From an uncultured Lachnospiraceae bacterium (GTDB lineage: Bacteria; Bacillota; Clostridia; Lachnospirales; Lachnospiraceae): a stretch of 64,000 nt of DNA. A program made the translations under genes and the position numbers. Below are positions 8,254 to 17,746 of this stretch, piece by piece. The DNA lies in assembly GCA_947178145.1 (NCBI GenBank), contig CAMWXE010000009.1:1-64000 (forward strand). The letters are read 5' to 3'. The notes under the pieces are model-generated. The model searched no databases, was not told the DNA's origin, and was given only the letters and a program-made list of their open reading frames with translations. Within the stretch, counting starts at the first letter, position 1. Each line of letters opens with the position of its first letter.

Positions 8254-9375
8254 TCAGTACCTGTTGTCATTATCTTCGTAATATTCGTCATCGGGATATT
8301 GAGTATCTTCGTAATATTCGTCGTCGGGATATTGATCATCCTCGTAATATTCGTCGTCGGGATATTGATCATCCTCGTAATATTCGTCGTCGGAATAGGA
8401 ATCATCTTCATAATATTCGTCATCGGAATAGGGATTATCTTCGTAATATTCATCGTCGGAATAGGAATTATCTTCATAATATTCGTCGTCAGAATAGGGA
8501 TCATCCTCGTAATACTCGTCATCAGAATACAGATCATCCTCGTCTGCAGCATCGTTATCCTTTCGAAAAAGGCTGTATACAGAGTAACAGATCATCGCCA
8601 GGACACCTAGAATGGCAATTGCAATTACGACAAGTATGGGAGTGCCAAGCAGTGGGGATGTTACTTCAATGAAATTGTCTGCAGGGGAGTCGTCCTCAGT
8701 CTGTGGTTCGGCGACAGATTCATTGTCAGGAAGAGCGGCGGGAGGAGTATCCTCGCTTATTCCCGGGTCAGGATTTTCTTCTGCAGCAGTGGGGGCTGTA
8801 ACAGGATTTTCCTCAACAGGATTTGCCACAACAGGATTTTCTGTGCTGGCAACAGGGGTGGCAGATACATAATCGGCAAGAATGTATCCAATACCATTGG
8901 AATACTGAATCTGATACCAGTTGTCGGCAGTTTTTCCTGTAACTGTGACAGACTGTCCATATTTGAGCTTTCCGAGTGAGGCGTACGTAGTAGATGGGCC
9001 ACTGCGGATATTTAGCCCTTTCTGTGGTATGACATAAAATGTGCCCTGCATCGGAGTCACTTCAAAGCTATCCTGACTGGAAGGTTCAGGCTGCGGTGTT
9101 GCAGTTGTGGTATCTGCGGGGGCCTGTGGTGCGACATTCTGGTCAGTAGTGGTCTGTGTGGGGATGTTTTCTACAGCAGAAGTATTACTGTCAGATGGTA
9201 CAGTGGCAGGCTGTGATTCCTGCGGTACAGGCGTTTCAGCGGGCGTCCCGGCATTCTGGGTAGTGTTTTCAGCGGCATATACGGATATTGCGGGTGCAGT
9301 GACAAAGAGCATTACAGCTGAGGTACATACAAGTATTTTGTTGATTCGGCTTTTATTGTAAAATATTTTATCCAC
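8254..9375 (-). CDS. Membrane-anchored SH3-domain protein with acidic tyrosine-rich C-terminal repeats
   Basis: A 373-aa protein. It has an N-terminal signal segment (residues about 13-34, ending VYAAE), a Thr/Pro/Gln-rich stretch, and one bacterial SH3 domain (about 110-170) with the GLNIRSGPSTTYASLGKL hallmark, often cell-wall or peptide binding. A Pro/Glu-rich linker and a transmembrane helix (about 243-266, followed by FRK) come next. The C-terminal 88 residues are eight 11-residue repeats of the form xYSDDEYYEDx or xYPDDEYYEDx. The topology implies an external SH3 domain and a cytoplasmic acidic tail, although the tail could face out if the signal is cleaved and the charge rule fails. 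Function unknown. Confidence 0.8.
   Translation of the reverse strand: MDKIFYNKSRINKILVCTSAVMLFVTAPAISVYAAENTTQNAGTPAETPVPQESQPATVPSDSNTSAVENIPTQTTTDQNVAPQAPADTTTATPQPEPSSQDSFEVTPMQGTFYVIPQKGLNIRSGPSTTYASLGKLKYGQSVTVTGKTADNWYQIQYSNGIGYILADYVSATPVASTENPVVANPVEENPVTAPTAAEENPDPGISEDTPPAALPDNESVAEPQTEDDSPADNFIEVTSPLLGTPILVVIAIAILGVLAMICYSVYSLFRKDNDAADEDDLYSDDEYYEDDPYSDDEYYEDNSYSDDEYYEDNPYSDDEYYEDDSYSDDEYYEDDQYPDDEYYEDDQYPDDEYYEDTQYPDDEYYEDNDNRY
8272..8535 (-). repeat. Eight tandem 33-bp coding repeats (DDEYYED units)
   Basis: Eight in-frame 33-bp units encode the C-terminal tail of the SH3 protein. Units differ mainly in the Ser/Pro before DDEYYED and in the linker residue (L, P, S, P, S, Q, Q, T). 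The three units nearest the C terminus are most alike in DNA (two adjacent copies are nearly identical), suggesting recent expansion by slippage or unequal crossover. Confidence 0.93.
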
Positions 9376-9460
9376 TTGGGAATCCTCCTTATTTTATTTC
9401 CTAACGCTCATTATAGCATGTCCATACAAAAGATTGTATATAAAATATCAATAAAATTTC

Positions 9461-9489
9461 TTGACATTTCGTTGGAGATTTAATACTAT
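9461..9489 (+). promoter_or_regulatory. Sigma-A promoter of valS
   Basis: TTGACA (9461-9466), 17-bp spacer, TACTAT (9484-9489). Predicted start near 9496, giving a leader of about 170 nt before valS. Confidence 0.8.
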
Positions 9490-9495
9490 TATTAA

Positions 9496-9629
9496 ATATG
9501 AATACTTTTTGAGCAGGATCTCACGTTTTGTCCGCGTTACAGGACAGGACTCTATTGGGAGTTTTTGAAGAGGATGTAGTACCGCGTTTATTCGCCCTTT
9601 GCTGTAGAGTTTACAGTAAAGGTTTTTTT
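9496..9629 (+). promoter_or_regulatory. T-box-like attenuator leader of valS
   Basis: The leader ends in a strong intrinsic terminator: CCTTTGCTGTA (9596-9606) pairs with TACAGTAAAGG (9612-9622), then seven T. Just upstream is GTAGTACCGCG followed by TTCGCCC. This resembles the T-box core (TGGNACCGCG) and its pairing partner. AAGAGG (9568-9573) can pair with CCCTTT (9595-9600), competing with the terminator stem as a T-box antiterminator does. Uncharged tRNA-Val would then allow read-through. The element is unusual: the tRNA-binding tetranucleotide reads TAGT where TGGT is expected, and no standard Stem I with a clear valine specifier loop was found in about 70 nt. Confidence 0.55.
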
Positions 9630-9664
9630 ACGTTTAGAAAGGAATACAGGAATGGAGGATTTTT

Positions 9665-12319
9665 ATGAGCAAAGAGTTGGCAAAGACGTATGACCCACAT
9701 GGTCTGGAGGACAGGATTTATCAGAAGTGGCTTGACAGGAAATATTTTCACGCAGAAGTTGACCGAAGCAGGAAGCCGTTTACGATTGTGATTCCACCTC
9801 CAAACATTACAGGGCAGCTTCATATGGGACATGCACTGGACAATACAATGCAGGATATTCTGATTCGTTTTAAAAGAATGCAAGGCTTCAATGCACTTTG
9901 GCAGCCGGGGACGGACCATGCCAGCATCGCCACAGAGGTCAAGATAATCGAAAAACTAAAAGAAGAGGGAATTGATAAGCATGACCTTGGGCGTGAAAAG
10001 TTTCTTGCGCGCGCATGGGATTGGAAAAGGGAGTATGGCGGACGTATTATCAGCCAGCTGAAAAAGCTTGGCTCATCATGTGACTGGGACAGAGAGCGCT
10101 TTACGATGGACGAGGGCTGCAATAAGGCTGTCACGGAAGTGTTCTGCAAAATGCATGAGAAAGGTTATATCTACAAGGGAGCCAGAATGATTAACTGGTG
10201 CCCGGTATGCAATACGTCGATATCGGATGCAGAAGTTGAGTATGAGGAACAGGCGGGACATTTGTGGCACATTAAGTATCCGGTTCTGAAGGAGGACGGG
10301 ACAGAGTCCGGTGCATATTTGACCTTTGCGACAACAAGACCAGAGACGATGCTTGGTGATACGGCGGTGGCAATTCACCCGGAGGATGAGCGGTATGCGC
10401 ACCTGAGAGGAAAGAAGCTGATGCTTCCGCTGATGAACCGCGAGATTCCGGTAGTGGAGGACACCTATGTTGACAGGGAGTTTGGTACAGGCGTCGTGAA
10501 GATTACACCGGCACACGACCCGAACGACTTTGAGGTTGGCAAGCGGCACAATCTGCCCATTGTCAATATTATGAACGATGACGCGACCATCAATGAGAAT
10601 GGCGGAAAGTATGCGGGCATGGAGCGCTATGCGGCCAGAAAGGCGATTGTGGAGGCGCTTGACAGCATGGGGCTTCTCGTAAAGGTGGAGGATTACAGCC
10701 ACAATGTAGGCACACACGACCGCTGCAAGACGACGATTGAGCCGCTTGTCAAGCAGCAGTGGTTTGTGAAGATGGATGAACTGATCAAGCCTGCAGTGGA
10801 GGCTGTAAAAAATGGCGAGATCAAGCTGATCCCAGAGCGAATGGACAAGACGTACTATAACTGGACGGACAATATCAAGGACTGGTGTATCTCACGCCAG
10901 CTCTGGTGGGGACATCGGATACCAGCGTATTACTGCGATGACTGTGGTGAGATTGTAGTGGCAAAGAGCATGCCGGAGACCTGTCCCAAGTGCGGCTGCA
11001 GGCATCTTACACAGGATCCGGATACGCTCGATACGTGGTTTTCGTCTGCGCTGTGGCCTTTCTCGACGCTGGGATGGCCTGACAGGACGGAGGATTTGGA
11101 TTATTTTTACCCGACAGATGTGCTTGTGACGGGATATGATATTATTTTCTTCTGGGTGATTCGCATGATCTTCTCAGGATACGAACATATGAATGAGAAG
11201 CCTTTTGGCACAGTGCTTTTCCATGGCCTGGTGCGTGATTCCCAGGGCAGAAAGATGTCAAAGTCGCTTGGCAATGGCATCGATCCGCTTGAGGTGATTG
11301 AACAGTATGGCGCGGATGCCCTCAGAATGACTTTGATTACTGGAAATGCGCCTGGAAATGACATGCGCTTTTACTATGAGAGGGTGGAGGCAAACCGGAA
11401 TTTTGCCAATAAGATCTGGAATGCGTCGCGCTTTATTATGATGAATATGGAGGGCAAGGAGGTCACAGATGCGACAGCTTCCCTCGAGCTGGTTGATCGC
11501 TGGATTATCTCGAAGTTAAACGGCATTGTAAAAGAAGTCACAGACAATATGGAGCATTTTGAACTTGGCATTGCAGTTCAGAAGATATATGACTTTATAT
11601 GGGATGAATTTTGTGACTGGTATATTGAGATGGTAAAGCCAAGACTTTACAATTCGGACAATGCGGTATCACAGAACGCGGCACTGTGGACTTTAAAGAA
11701 TGTGCTAATCGATGCACTCAAGCTTCTGCATCCATATATGCCATTTATCACGGAGGAAATCTTCTGTACACTTCAGGTGGAGGAGGAATCCATCATGATC
11801 TCGAAATGGCCGGAGTACACATCAGCGCGCAATTTTGCGGAGGATGAGAGGGATATTGAGATTATCAAGGAGGCGGTGCGCGGCATCAGAAATGTGAGAA
11901 GCGAGATGAATGTGGCGCCCTCGAAGAAAGCGCATGTATTTGTGGTGTCTGACAATGCTGAGATTAGAAGAACTTTTGAGGAAGGAAAACTTTTCTTCGC
12001 ATCGCTTGCTTCTGCATCCGATGTCACGATACAGGACAACAAAGATGGCATTGCTGAGGATGCGGTTTCTGTAGTGATTGCCAATGCCAATATTTATATT
12101 CCTTTTGCGGAGCTGGTTGATATTCGCCAGGAGATTGAGCGTCTGGAAAAAGAGTCAAAACGCTTAGACAGTGAGCTTGCGCGTGTGAACGGTATGCTGA
12201 ATAATGAGAAGTTTATGTCAAAGGCGCCTGCGGCAAAGATTGCCGAGGAGCGGGGAAAATTAGCAAAATATGTACAAATGAAGGAACAAGTTACAGAACG
12301 GCTTGCGCAATTAAGGTAA
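9665..12319 (+). CDS. valS: Valyl-tRNA synthetase
   Basis: Class Ia aminoacyl-tRNA synthetase of 884 aa that charges tRNA-Val. The HIGH-type motif [14 protein letters not shown] lies near residues 44-57 and the KMSKS loop ([10 protein letters not shown]) near residue 530. An editing (CP1) region with the [15 protein letters not shown] segment removes mischarged threonine. Zinc-type cysteine pairs CDDCGE and CPKCGC occur near residue 425. The C terminus has a valS-type coiled-coil arm rich in Lys/Glu. The ribosome site AATGGAGG is well placed. It lies directly behind the attenuator leader, so expression probably responds to tRNA-Val charging. Confidence 0.97.
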   Translation: MSKELAKTYDPHGLEDRIYQKWLDRKYFHAEVDRSRKPFTIVIPPPNITGQLHMGHALDNTMQDILIRFKRMQGFNALWQPGTDHASIATEVKIIEKLKEEGIDKHDLGREKFLARAWDWKREYGGRIISQLKKLGSSCDWDRERFTMDEGCNKAVTEVFCKMHEKGYIYKGARMINWCPVCNTSISDAEVEYEEQAGHLWHIKYPVLKEDGTESGAYLTFATTRPETMLGDTAVAIHPEDERYAHLRGKKLMLPLMNREIPVVEDTYVDREFGTGVVKITPAHDPNDFEVGKRHNLPIVNIMNDDATINENGGKYAGMERYAARKAIVEALDSMGLLVKVEDYSHNVGTHDRCKTTIEPLVKQQWFVKMDELIKPAVEAVKNGEIKLIPERMDKTYYNWTDNIKDWCISRQLWWGHRIPAYYCDDCGEIVVAKSMPETCPKCGCRHLTQDPDTLDTWFSSALWPFSTLGWPDRTEDLDYFYPTDVLVTGYDIIFFWVIRMIFSGYEHMNEKPFGTVLFHGLVRDSQGRKMSKSLGNGIDPLEVIEQYGADALRMTLITGNAPGNDMRFYYERVEANRNFANKIWNASRFIMMNMEGKEVTDATASLELVDRWIISKLNGIVKEVTDNMEHFELGIAVQKIYDFIWDEFCDWYIEMVKPRLYNSDNAVSQNAALWTLKNVLIDALKLLHPYMPFITEEIFCTLQVEEESIMISKWPEYTSARNFAEDERDIEIIKEAVRGIRNVRSEMNVAPSKKAHVFVVSDNAEIRRTFEEGKLFFASLASASDVTIQDNKDGIAEDAVSVVIANANIYIPFAELVDIRQEIERLEKESKRLDSELARVNGMLNNEKFMSKAPAAKIAEERGKLAKYVQMKEQVTERLAQLR

Positions 12320-12374
12320 ATAGTGGTACAATAAAGACATAAAGGGGCAGGGGTGCCTTCTCGGAGGTGAACAA

Positions 12375-13760
12375 ATGGTTAATGTCAAGTCTTATGTCAG
12401 AATAGCAGACGATAAAAAAGAAGCGTGGCTTTACTTGTGCGCGCCGGAAGAGGGCACAAGGTATGAAAAGTCAGAAATCATGCGATACCTTCAGCTAAAT
12501 GGAGTCGTGGCAGGTATCAATGAGTCACACATTGCAGCGATGTGTAAGAAGCAGATCTATGACCGTGAGGTAAAAATTGCATCCAGCGAAATAGGAGAAC
12601 CAGGAAGTGCAGGGCGGTTCGAGTTTTTCTTTAGCACAGAGAAGCCCAAACCTGAGATCCGAAGCGATGGTACAGTGGATTATAGAAGTATGTCTCTGGT
12701 ACAGAATGTTGAGGAGGGGCAGCTGCTTGCAGTGTATCATCCGGCCGTTCAGGGGAAGGCTGGAAGAGACGTCACAGGTGCAATCGAAAAGACCAATACC
12801 TATAAGGAGCTCAGACCGCTTACAGGTAAGGGAATCAGCAACGAGGGAGATCCCAATAAGTACTATGCAACCAAGTCTGGCAAGATTGAATATGACGGTG
12901 CCAGCAAACTGTCAGTGGTAGAGGTATACGAGATACAGGGCGGCTGTGACTATGCCAACAATGCGCTTGTGGATTTCAACGGGGATGTCATCATACATGG
13001 CAATGTGGAAGCTGGTGTCACTGTACGGGCCGGAAAGAGCCTTACAGTTGAGGGTGTGGTGGAGTCGGCAAATATCTCGGCTGGCGGGACTGTGTGTCTT
13101 AAGCGTGGCATGCAGGGAGCCGGCAAAGGTGAGATTGTTGCAGGCGGAGACATTTTCACGGAGTTTATTGAATATGCAAATGTCAGTGCAGGTGGAAGCG
13201 TACAGTCCAATGTCATACTGAACTCCAAAGTGACTGCGGGGGAGCAGATTACACTTACTGGAAAGAAGGGGTTGATTGCCGGAGGATATGTGCATGCGAT
13301 GATGGGGGTAAAGTGTCAAAATGCGGGAAATATGTCTGAAATTAAGACAGGAATCCATGTCGGGGTAATGCCGGAGATCATGGAACAGCGCATTACGATG
13401 AATGAAGAGTACAAGCAGCTGAATGAGGAGTTGGATGAGGTGGCAGCAGGTATGGCGAAAATACTGCGCGTAAGGCAGCAGACAGGAGAGCTCAGCGACC
13501 AGCTTCAGGCACATCTCGATGATTTGAAGAAAAAGAAGAGTGATATCTATGTCCGGTGTATCAGGACGAAGAAACAGGTCGATGATCTGGAAAAAATAAT
13601 CATGAAGTCACGGGAAGCCAAGATTCGGATCAGTGGAAATGTCTACAAAGGTACTGTGATCAGCATTGACGACAATCGTATGGTGATTAGCCGCGATACA
13701 AGCTTTATGGAGTACTCCGCACAGAATGGTGTGATTGTTGGAACAGTGGTGGTGATATAA
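12375..13760 (+). CDS. FapA family protein (DUF342)
   Basis: A 461-aa cytosolic protein with the DUF342/FapA layout. It has an N-terminal region, a repeated polymerising beta-helix core rich in glycine turns (residues about 185-330, for example VEAGVTVRAGKSLTVEGVVE), and a long C-terminal coiled coil (about 335-420) before a closing beta segment. Members are common in Clostridia and often near motility or surface genes, but the molecular role is not settled. The start follows TCGGAGGTGAAC. It may be read from its own short leader after valS; a terminator follows. Confidence 0.82.
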   Translation: MVNVKSYVRIADDKKEAWLYLCAPEEGTRYEKSEIMRYLQLNGVVAGINESHIAAMCKKQIYDREVKIASSEIGEPGSAGRFEFFFSTEKPKPEIRSDGTVDYRSMSLVQNVEEGQLLAVYHPAVQGKAGRDVTGAIEKTNTYKELRPLTGKGISNEGDPNKYYATKSGKIEYDGASKLSVVEVYEIQGGCDYANNALVDFNGDVIIHGNVEAGVTVRAGKSLTVEGVVESANISAGGTVCLKRGMQGAGKGEIVAGGDIFTEFIEYANVSAGGSVQSNVILNSKVTAGEQITLTGKKGLIAGGYVHAMMGVKCQNAGNMSEIKTGIHVGVMPEIMEQRITMNEEYKQLNEELDEVAAGMAKILRVRQQTGELSDQLQAHLDDLKKKKSDIYVRCIRTKKQVDDLEKIIMKSREAKIRISGNVYKGTVISIDDNRMVISRDTSFMEYSAQNGVIVGTVVVI

Positions 13761-13770
13761 ATTTTGAAAG

Positions 13771-13804
13771 AAAAAGGGTTCGCGCTCTGCAGCGAACTCT
13801 TTTT
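13771..13804 (+). terminator. Rho-independent terminator after the FapA-family gene
   Basis: GGGTTCGC pairs with GCGAACTC across an 8-nt loop, flanked by AAAAA and TTTTT. Confidence 0.85.
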
Positions 13805-13831
13805 ATGCGCGGGTGCATAGGAGGAGAACAT

Positions 13832-15211
13832 ATGAGAGAACAAGTCGTACAGAGCTATGCCGAGGCAGAGCATTTTTTGGAGGATGTGCCCAGGTTTACG
13901 AAAAAAAATCCAATAGAGGATACATTCGGATTTTATGAATATATACAGCAATGCGAGAATGGCAGATACTGCGAGACAAATCTGGGGAGGGTGATTCATG
14001 TAGCAGGGACCAATGGAAAAGGCTCAGTGTGTGCTTATTTGCAGAGCATCTGCATGGAGAGCGGCTACAGAACAGGAATGTTTATCTCACCGCATCTTGT
14101 GACGACGAGAGAGCGCTTCTGCATCAACGGCAGCATGATATCCGAAAGAGAGTTTGTGGAGGCGTTTAATTGGCTTACTGGTGAGATTGTGGCATATCGC
14201 CGCAAGGTTCCTGATTATTGTCCGACGTATTTTGAACGGTTGTTTTTCATGGGCATTTATGTGTTTGCGCGGGCAAAAATCGATGTTATGATATTGGAAA
14301 CAGGACTTGGAGGCCGTCTTGACACGACCAATGTGATTCGGAAACCGGCGGTGACAGTGATCACAGAGATTGGCCTGGATCACATGGCGTATCTGGGAGA
14401 CACTGTAGAAAAGATTGCAGAAGAGAAGGCAGGAATTATCAAGGCAGGTGTGCCTGTCGTATTTTCGGACAGAAAAAGGGAGACTTCTGAGGTTATTCGC
14501 AGAAAAGCGAAGGAACTTGGGTGCAAATATCATGCAGTGTCGGATAATGACTATAAAATAAACGAAATTCAGAAAAAATTCATTGATTTTTCTGTTGTCA
14601 GTCGTTATTATGATTATGGTAGCCTGATAGCTGGCACCACAGCGGTCTATCAGGCGGAGAACGCGGCAGTTGCAGTCCGCACCTGTGAAATATTAAAAAA
14701 AGATTGTGGTTTTGGCGAAATTGCTGTAAAATCCATACAGGAAGGAATCAGAAAGATGCGCTGGGCCTGCCGCATGGAGGAGATTCGACCTGGAGTATTT
14801 ATCGATGGAGCGCACAATGAGGATGGGATTGCGGCATTTGTACGCTCCTTGAATATGTCGCCAGATTTTTCTGATCAAGAGAATGGGAAAAAGTGTGTGC
14901 TCATTTTTTCTGTTGTCGAGGACAAGCGGTATGACAAAATGATAGAGATGCTCTGTGGACTTTCAATGGTTACAGCTTTTGTGATTACACGGATACCAGG
15001 GGAGCGAGGGGCCAATCTGGCAGCGCTAAAAGAGATATTTGAGAAATATGCAGATAAAAACACAAGAATAGATACCTATGATAAGATAGAGGATGCACTT
15101 GCTTTTGGGTTGTCAGTCAGGAAAGATACAGACAGCGTATATATTGTCGGGTCACTGTATCTGGCAGGGATTGTGGAAGGCAGTATGGAGGATTGTGATG
15201 ATAAATTTTGA
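13832..15211 (+). CDS. folC: Bifunctional folylpolyglutamate synthase / dihydrofolate synthase
   Basis: Mur-ligase family enzyme of 459 aa that adds glutamate to dihydropteroate or folates, retaining folate cofactors in the cell. The ATP-binding loop is HVAGTNGKGSVCAYL near residues 49-63. The downstream EIGLDHMAYLGDTVEKIAEEKAGIIK block carries the Mg-binding and carbamylated-Lys region of FolC, and DGAHNEDGI matches the C-terminal ATP-contact motif. The chosen ATG follows AGGAGGAGAAC; an in-frame ATG nine codons upstream lacks a site. Its 3' end overlaps the next small gene. Confidence 0.93.
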   Translation: MREQVVQSYAEAEHFLEDVPRFTKKNPIEDTFGFYEYIQQCENGRYCETNLGRVIHVAGTNGKGSVCAYLQSICMESGYRTGMFISPHLVTTRERFCINGSMISEREFVEAFNWLTGEIVAYRRKVPDYCPTYFERLFFMGIYVFARAKIDVMILETGLGGRLDTTNVIRKPAVTVITEIGLDHMAYLGDTVEKIAEEKAGIIKAGVPVVFSDRKRETSEVIRRKAKELGCKYHAVSDNDYKINEIQKKFIDFSVVSRYYDYGSLIAGTTAVYQAENAAVAVRTCEILKKDCGFGEIAVKSIQEGIRKMRWACRMEEIRPGVFIDGAHNEDGIAAFVRSLNMSPDFSDQENGKKCVLIFSVVEDKRYDKMIEMLCGLSMVTAFVITRIPGERGANLAALKEIFEKYADKNTRIDTYDKIEDALAFGLSVRKDTDSVYIVGSLYLAGIVEGSMEDCDDKF

Positions 15212-15347
15212 GGAAGAATTGAAGAAGTTTCATCCCAGCCTTGAGGTTGAGGATGTGGAGGATGCAGTATATAATCAGGATTTGACAGATCTTGCAGATG
15301 TGCTGGTGAGTCTGGTAAAGGAATCAAAGGAAGAAGAAAAAGAATAG
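15198..15347 (+). CDS. Small acidic hypothetical protein, 49 aa
   Basis: A short frame whose ATG lies inside the 3' end of folC, behind ATGGAGGATT. The product is highly acidic, rich in Glu/Asp/Leu/Val, and predicted to be one or two amphipathic helices (LEVEDVEDAVYNQDLTDLADVLVSLV). The last residues are a charged KEEEKE tail. No family name was recognised. The overlap with folC and the 11-nt gap to the next gene point to one transcription unit. Confidence 0.7.
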   Translation: MINFEEELKKFHPSLEVEDVEDAVYNQDLTDLADVLVSLVKESKEEEKE

Positions 15348-15358
15348 GGGAGCTTGAC

Positions 15359-16750
15359 ATGTATTGCTTTAATTGTGGATGTTTGTTGTCGGAGAAGGAT
15401 TTCTGTACAGGCTGTGGAGCTGATGTAGTACTGTATAAGAAAATTATGTACGCTGCCAACCATCTCTATAATGATGCGTTGGAGAAGGCAAAGGTTCGGG
15501 ATTTAACGGGGGCGATATCAAGTCTGCGGCGATGTCTTAAGCTGGACAGATGCCATATTGATGCAAGGAATTTGTTGGGACTTGTGTATTTTGAGAGGGG
15601 CGAGGTGGTATCGGCACTGAGTCAGTGGATTATCAGTAAAAATACCAGGAGTGAGAAAAATATTGCAAACGACTATATTGATATGATCCAAAACAGCCCG
15701 GGACGGCTGGAATCCTACAACCAGACAATCAGGAAATATAATATGGCACTTACATACTGTCAGCAGGATAGTCTTGATCTGGCTGTGATACAGCTTAAGA
15801 AAGTAATCTCCCTGAATCCGAGATTTGTGCAGGCAAGGCAGCTTTTGGCGCTTTTGTATCTGAACAGTCAGGAGTGGGAGAAGGCAAAAAAGGAGCTAAA
15901 CCATATTCTTAGCATTGATGTTAACAATACAACGACGCTCAAGTATCTCAAAGAGGTGGATGCGATGATGCCCACCGAGGAGGAGCGCACGCGGAAGAAG
16001 AAGGATGCGATTGTATATCAGAGTGGTAATGATACTGTGATACAGCCAGTGGGAAAAAAGGACAGATCCGGGCTGCATACCTTGGTGAATATGCTGGTCG
16101 GCGTGCTGATCGGCGCGGGAATTGCATGGTTTCTGGTACTGCCGGCGAGGATACAGCAGGCACAGGAGGAAGTCAATGAGCGATATAAGGCAGTCAGTGA
16201 ACAGCTGGATGCGAGGACGGTACAGGTCAGTGAATTGACTGCACAAGTCGATGAATTGACACAGGAGAAGGATTCCCTGTCAAGCAGTCTGAATGCAGCG
16301 CAGGCAGATAAGATACAGATACAGGCAAATACGCAGCTGATCGAAGCAGTTCTGATGCATATGAACAAAACAGGCGATGAGATGGCGGTGGCAGACGCAT
16401 TGGAGAAAATTGACGGGGAATACATGCAGAACGAAGCTACAGAGAGCTTTAAGGCGCTGTATGAAGCCTTAAAAGGCAATGTGGGAAAAGTCGTGTCAAG
16501 GAAATGTTATGATGTAGGTTATGCAGCATACCGTGCAGAGGAGTATGACACGGCTATAGAGAATCTCGAGAGGGCATATTCATATGACGCAACAAACGGA
16601 GATGCGTTGTATAATCTTGGCAATTCTTATAACAGAAAAGGAGATCTCGACAAGGCGGTAGAGATTTATGAGCAGGTAATAGAGCTTTTCCCGGGTACAG
16701 AGAAGGCGAGAAGGTCGCAGAATTACATCAAAGAAATCAAGGGTGACTGA
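15359..16750 (+). CDS. Zinc-ribbon / TPR membrane protein
   Basis: A 463-aa protein with an N-terminal zinc ribbon (CFNCGCLLSEKDFCTGCG, four Cys in CxxC pairs). Next come TPR-like helices (about 30-210), a single transmembrane helix (about 243-264), an external coiled coil (about 265-320) and further TPR repeats (about 380-455, with YNLGNSYNRKGDLDKAVEIYEQVI). The architecture places a zinc-ribbon/TPR module inside the cell and a TPR module outside, suiting a scaffold across the membrane. Function unknown. It starts behind GGGGAGC and is followed by a terminator before the spoIIA operon. Confidence 0.8.
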   Translation: MYCFNCGCLLSEKDFCTGCGADVVLYKKIMYAANHLYNDALEKAKVRDLTGAISSLRRCLKLDRCHIDARNLLGLVYFERGEVVSALSQWIISKNTRSEKNIANDYIDMIQNSPGRLESYNQTIRKYNMALTYCQQDSLDLAVIQLKKVISLNPRFVQARQLLALLYLNSQEWEKAKKELNHILSIDVNNTTTLKYLKEVDAMMPTEEERTRKKKDAIVYQSGNDTVIQPVGKKDRSGLHTLVNMLVGVLIGAGIAWFLVLPARIQQAQEEVNERYKAVSEQLDARTVQVSELTAQVDELTQEKDSLSSSLNAAQADKIQIQANTQLIEAVLMHMNKTGDEMAVADALEKIDGEYMQNEATESFKALYEALKGNVGKVVSRKCYDVGYAAYRAEEYDTAIENLERAYSYDATNGDALYNLGNSYNRKGDLDKAVEIYEQVIELFPGTEKARRSQNYIKEIKGD

Positions 16751-16779
16751 CGGAGTACGTTGCGAGCACATCGAACACA

Positions 16780-16818
16780 CAAAAGAGGACATGCCAGAAG
16801 GGTACGTCCTCTTTTGTT
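16780..16818 (+). terminator. Rho-independent terminator before the spoIIA operon
   Basis: CAAAAGAGGAC and GTCCTCTTTTG form an 11-bp stem whose 3' arm includes the T-run. Confidence 0.8.
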
Positions 16819-16840
16819 GTATCAAAAAGGAGGAGATAGA

Positions 16841-17170
16841 ATGGAAAAGAAGATGGAGGAGTATGCGATCATTGACAATTATCTGTGTATCAGGATGCCT
16901 GGGGAGGTGGATCATCACGGTGCAGCTAATATCCGGGAATGTGCGGACAGATTAATACTTGACGATAAGGTGAAAAATATCGTATTTGACTTTGAGGACA
17001 CAACGTTTATGGACAGCTCTGGGCTGGGGATAATTATTGGCAGATACCGAAAGATTTCCTGCTTTGGCGGAAAGGTATACGCGATCAATACAAATGAACG
17101 CATTAGCAGGCTTTTGAAAGCATCAGGGATGTCAGCGATTATAGAAATTGTCGCATCGTCACAAAAATAA
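16841..17170 (+). CDS. spoIIAA: Anti-sigma F factor antagonist
   Basis: STAS-domain protein of 109 aa. In its dephosphorylated state it binds SpoIIAB and frees sigma F in the forespore. The phosphorylated serine lies in FMDSSGLGIIIGRY (Ser59/Ser60). Length and order match the classic spoIIAA-spoIIAB-sigF operon. The chosen ATG follows AAAAAGGAGGAG; the frame is open further upstream through the terminator hairpin, which is not coding. Confidence 0.95.
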   Translation: MEKKMEEYAIIDNYLCIRMPGEVDHHGAANIRECADRLILDDKVKNIVFDFEDTTFMDSSGLGIIIGRYRKISCFGGKVYAINTNERISRLLKASGMSAIIEIVASSQK

Positions 17171-17224
17171 TAGAAAGGCAGTAACTATGAAGATTGGATA
17201 GTTATGGAAGGAATATGATTTTAT

Positions 17225-17746
17225 ATGGAAAATGAGTACACAAAGAGCCAGAATACACAATGCATAGCAAATGAAATCTGTATGGAATTTGACGCGATAT
17301 CAGAGAATGAGGGACTTGCAAGAATTGTAATTGCCGCATTTTTGTCAAGGGTCGATCCGACAGTGGATGAGATTGAGGACGTGAAGACAGCAGTGTCGGA
17401 AGCCGTCACCAATGCGATTATTCATGGATACGGCGAGAAGGGAGGCCGCGTCGTCATGCGCGCGAGACTCTCGCCGGAGAATGAGTTGTCGGTAGAGGTA
17501 TCAGATAAGGGAGTGGGTATTGCCGACGTGGAACAGGCAATGCAGCCGCTCTTTACCACTGGGGCAGTCAATGAGAGGACTGGCATGGGATTTTCGTTTA
17601 TGGAGGCCTTCATGGACAGGCTGGAGGTGGAGAGCAGTGTTGGCGAGGGAACCTGTGTACATATGTGGAAAAGCTTTGGCGGCGTACAGGACGAAGAGCT
17701 GCCGATCTTGCAGGCGGCAGTGTGGAACAGAAGCGGCAGGGTATGA
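17225..17746 (+). CDS. spoIIAB: Anti-sigma F factor (serine kinase)
   Basis: GHKL-fold kinase of 173 aa that sequesters sigma F and phosphorylates SpoIIAA. The N box is SEAVTNAIIHGY (about residues 58-69), the G1 box DKGVGI and the G2 box ERTGMGFSFM. The C-terminal part after about residue 145 is somewhat longer than in Bacillus. The 54-nt gap to spoIIAA holds a TAACTAT/ATAGTTA hairpin (17182-17204). The stop overlaps the sigF start as ATGA. The SD-like GGAAGGAA is about 11 nt from the start, rather far. Confidence 0.94.
   Translation: MENEYTKSQNTQCIANEICMEFDAISENEGLARIVIAAFLSRVDPTVDEIEDVKTAVSEAVTNAIIHGYGEKGGRVVMRARLSPENELSVEVSDKGVGIADVEQAMQPLFTTGAVNERTGMGFSFMEAFMDRLEVESSVGEGTCVHMWKSFGGVQDEELPILQAAVWNRSGRV

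Noticed and set aside
8272-8535. Regular 33-bp repeats as a possible CRISPR array
   Set aside because: The units are contiguous, in frame, and vary by codon; there are no unique spacers and no cas genes.
8082-8610. Long Ile/Thr/Met- or Ile/Val-rich frames over the repeat region
   Set aside because: They are other-frame readings of the 33-bp coding repeats of the SH3 protein, with no ribosome site and unnatural composition.
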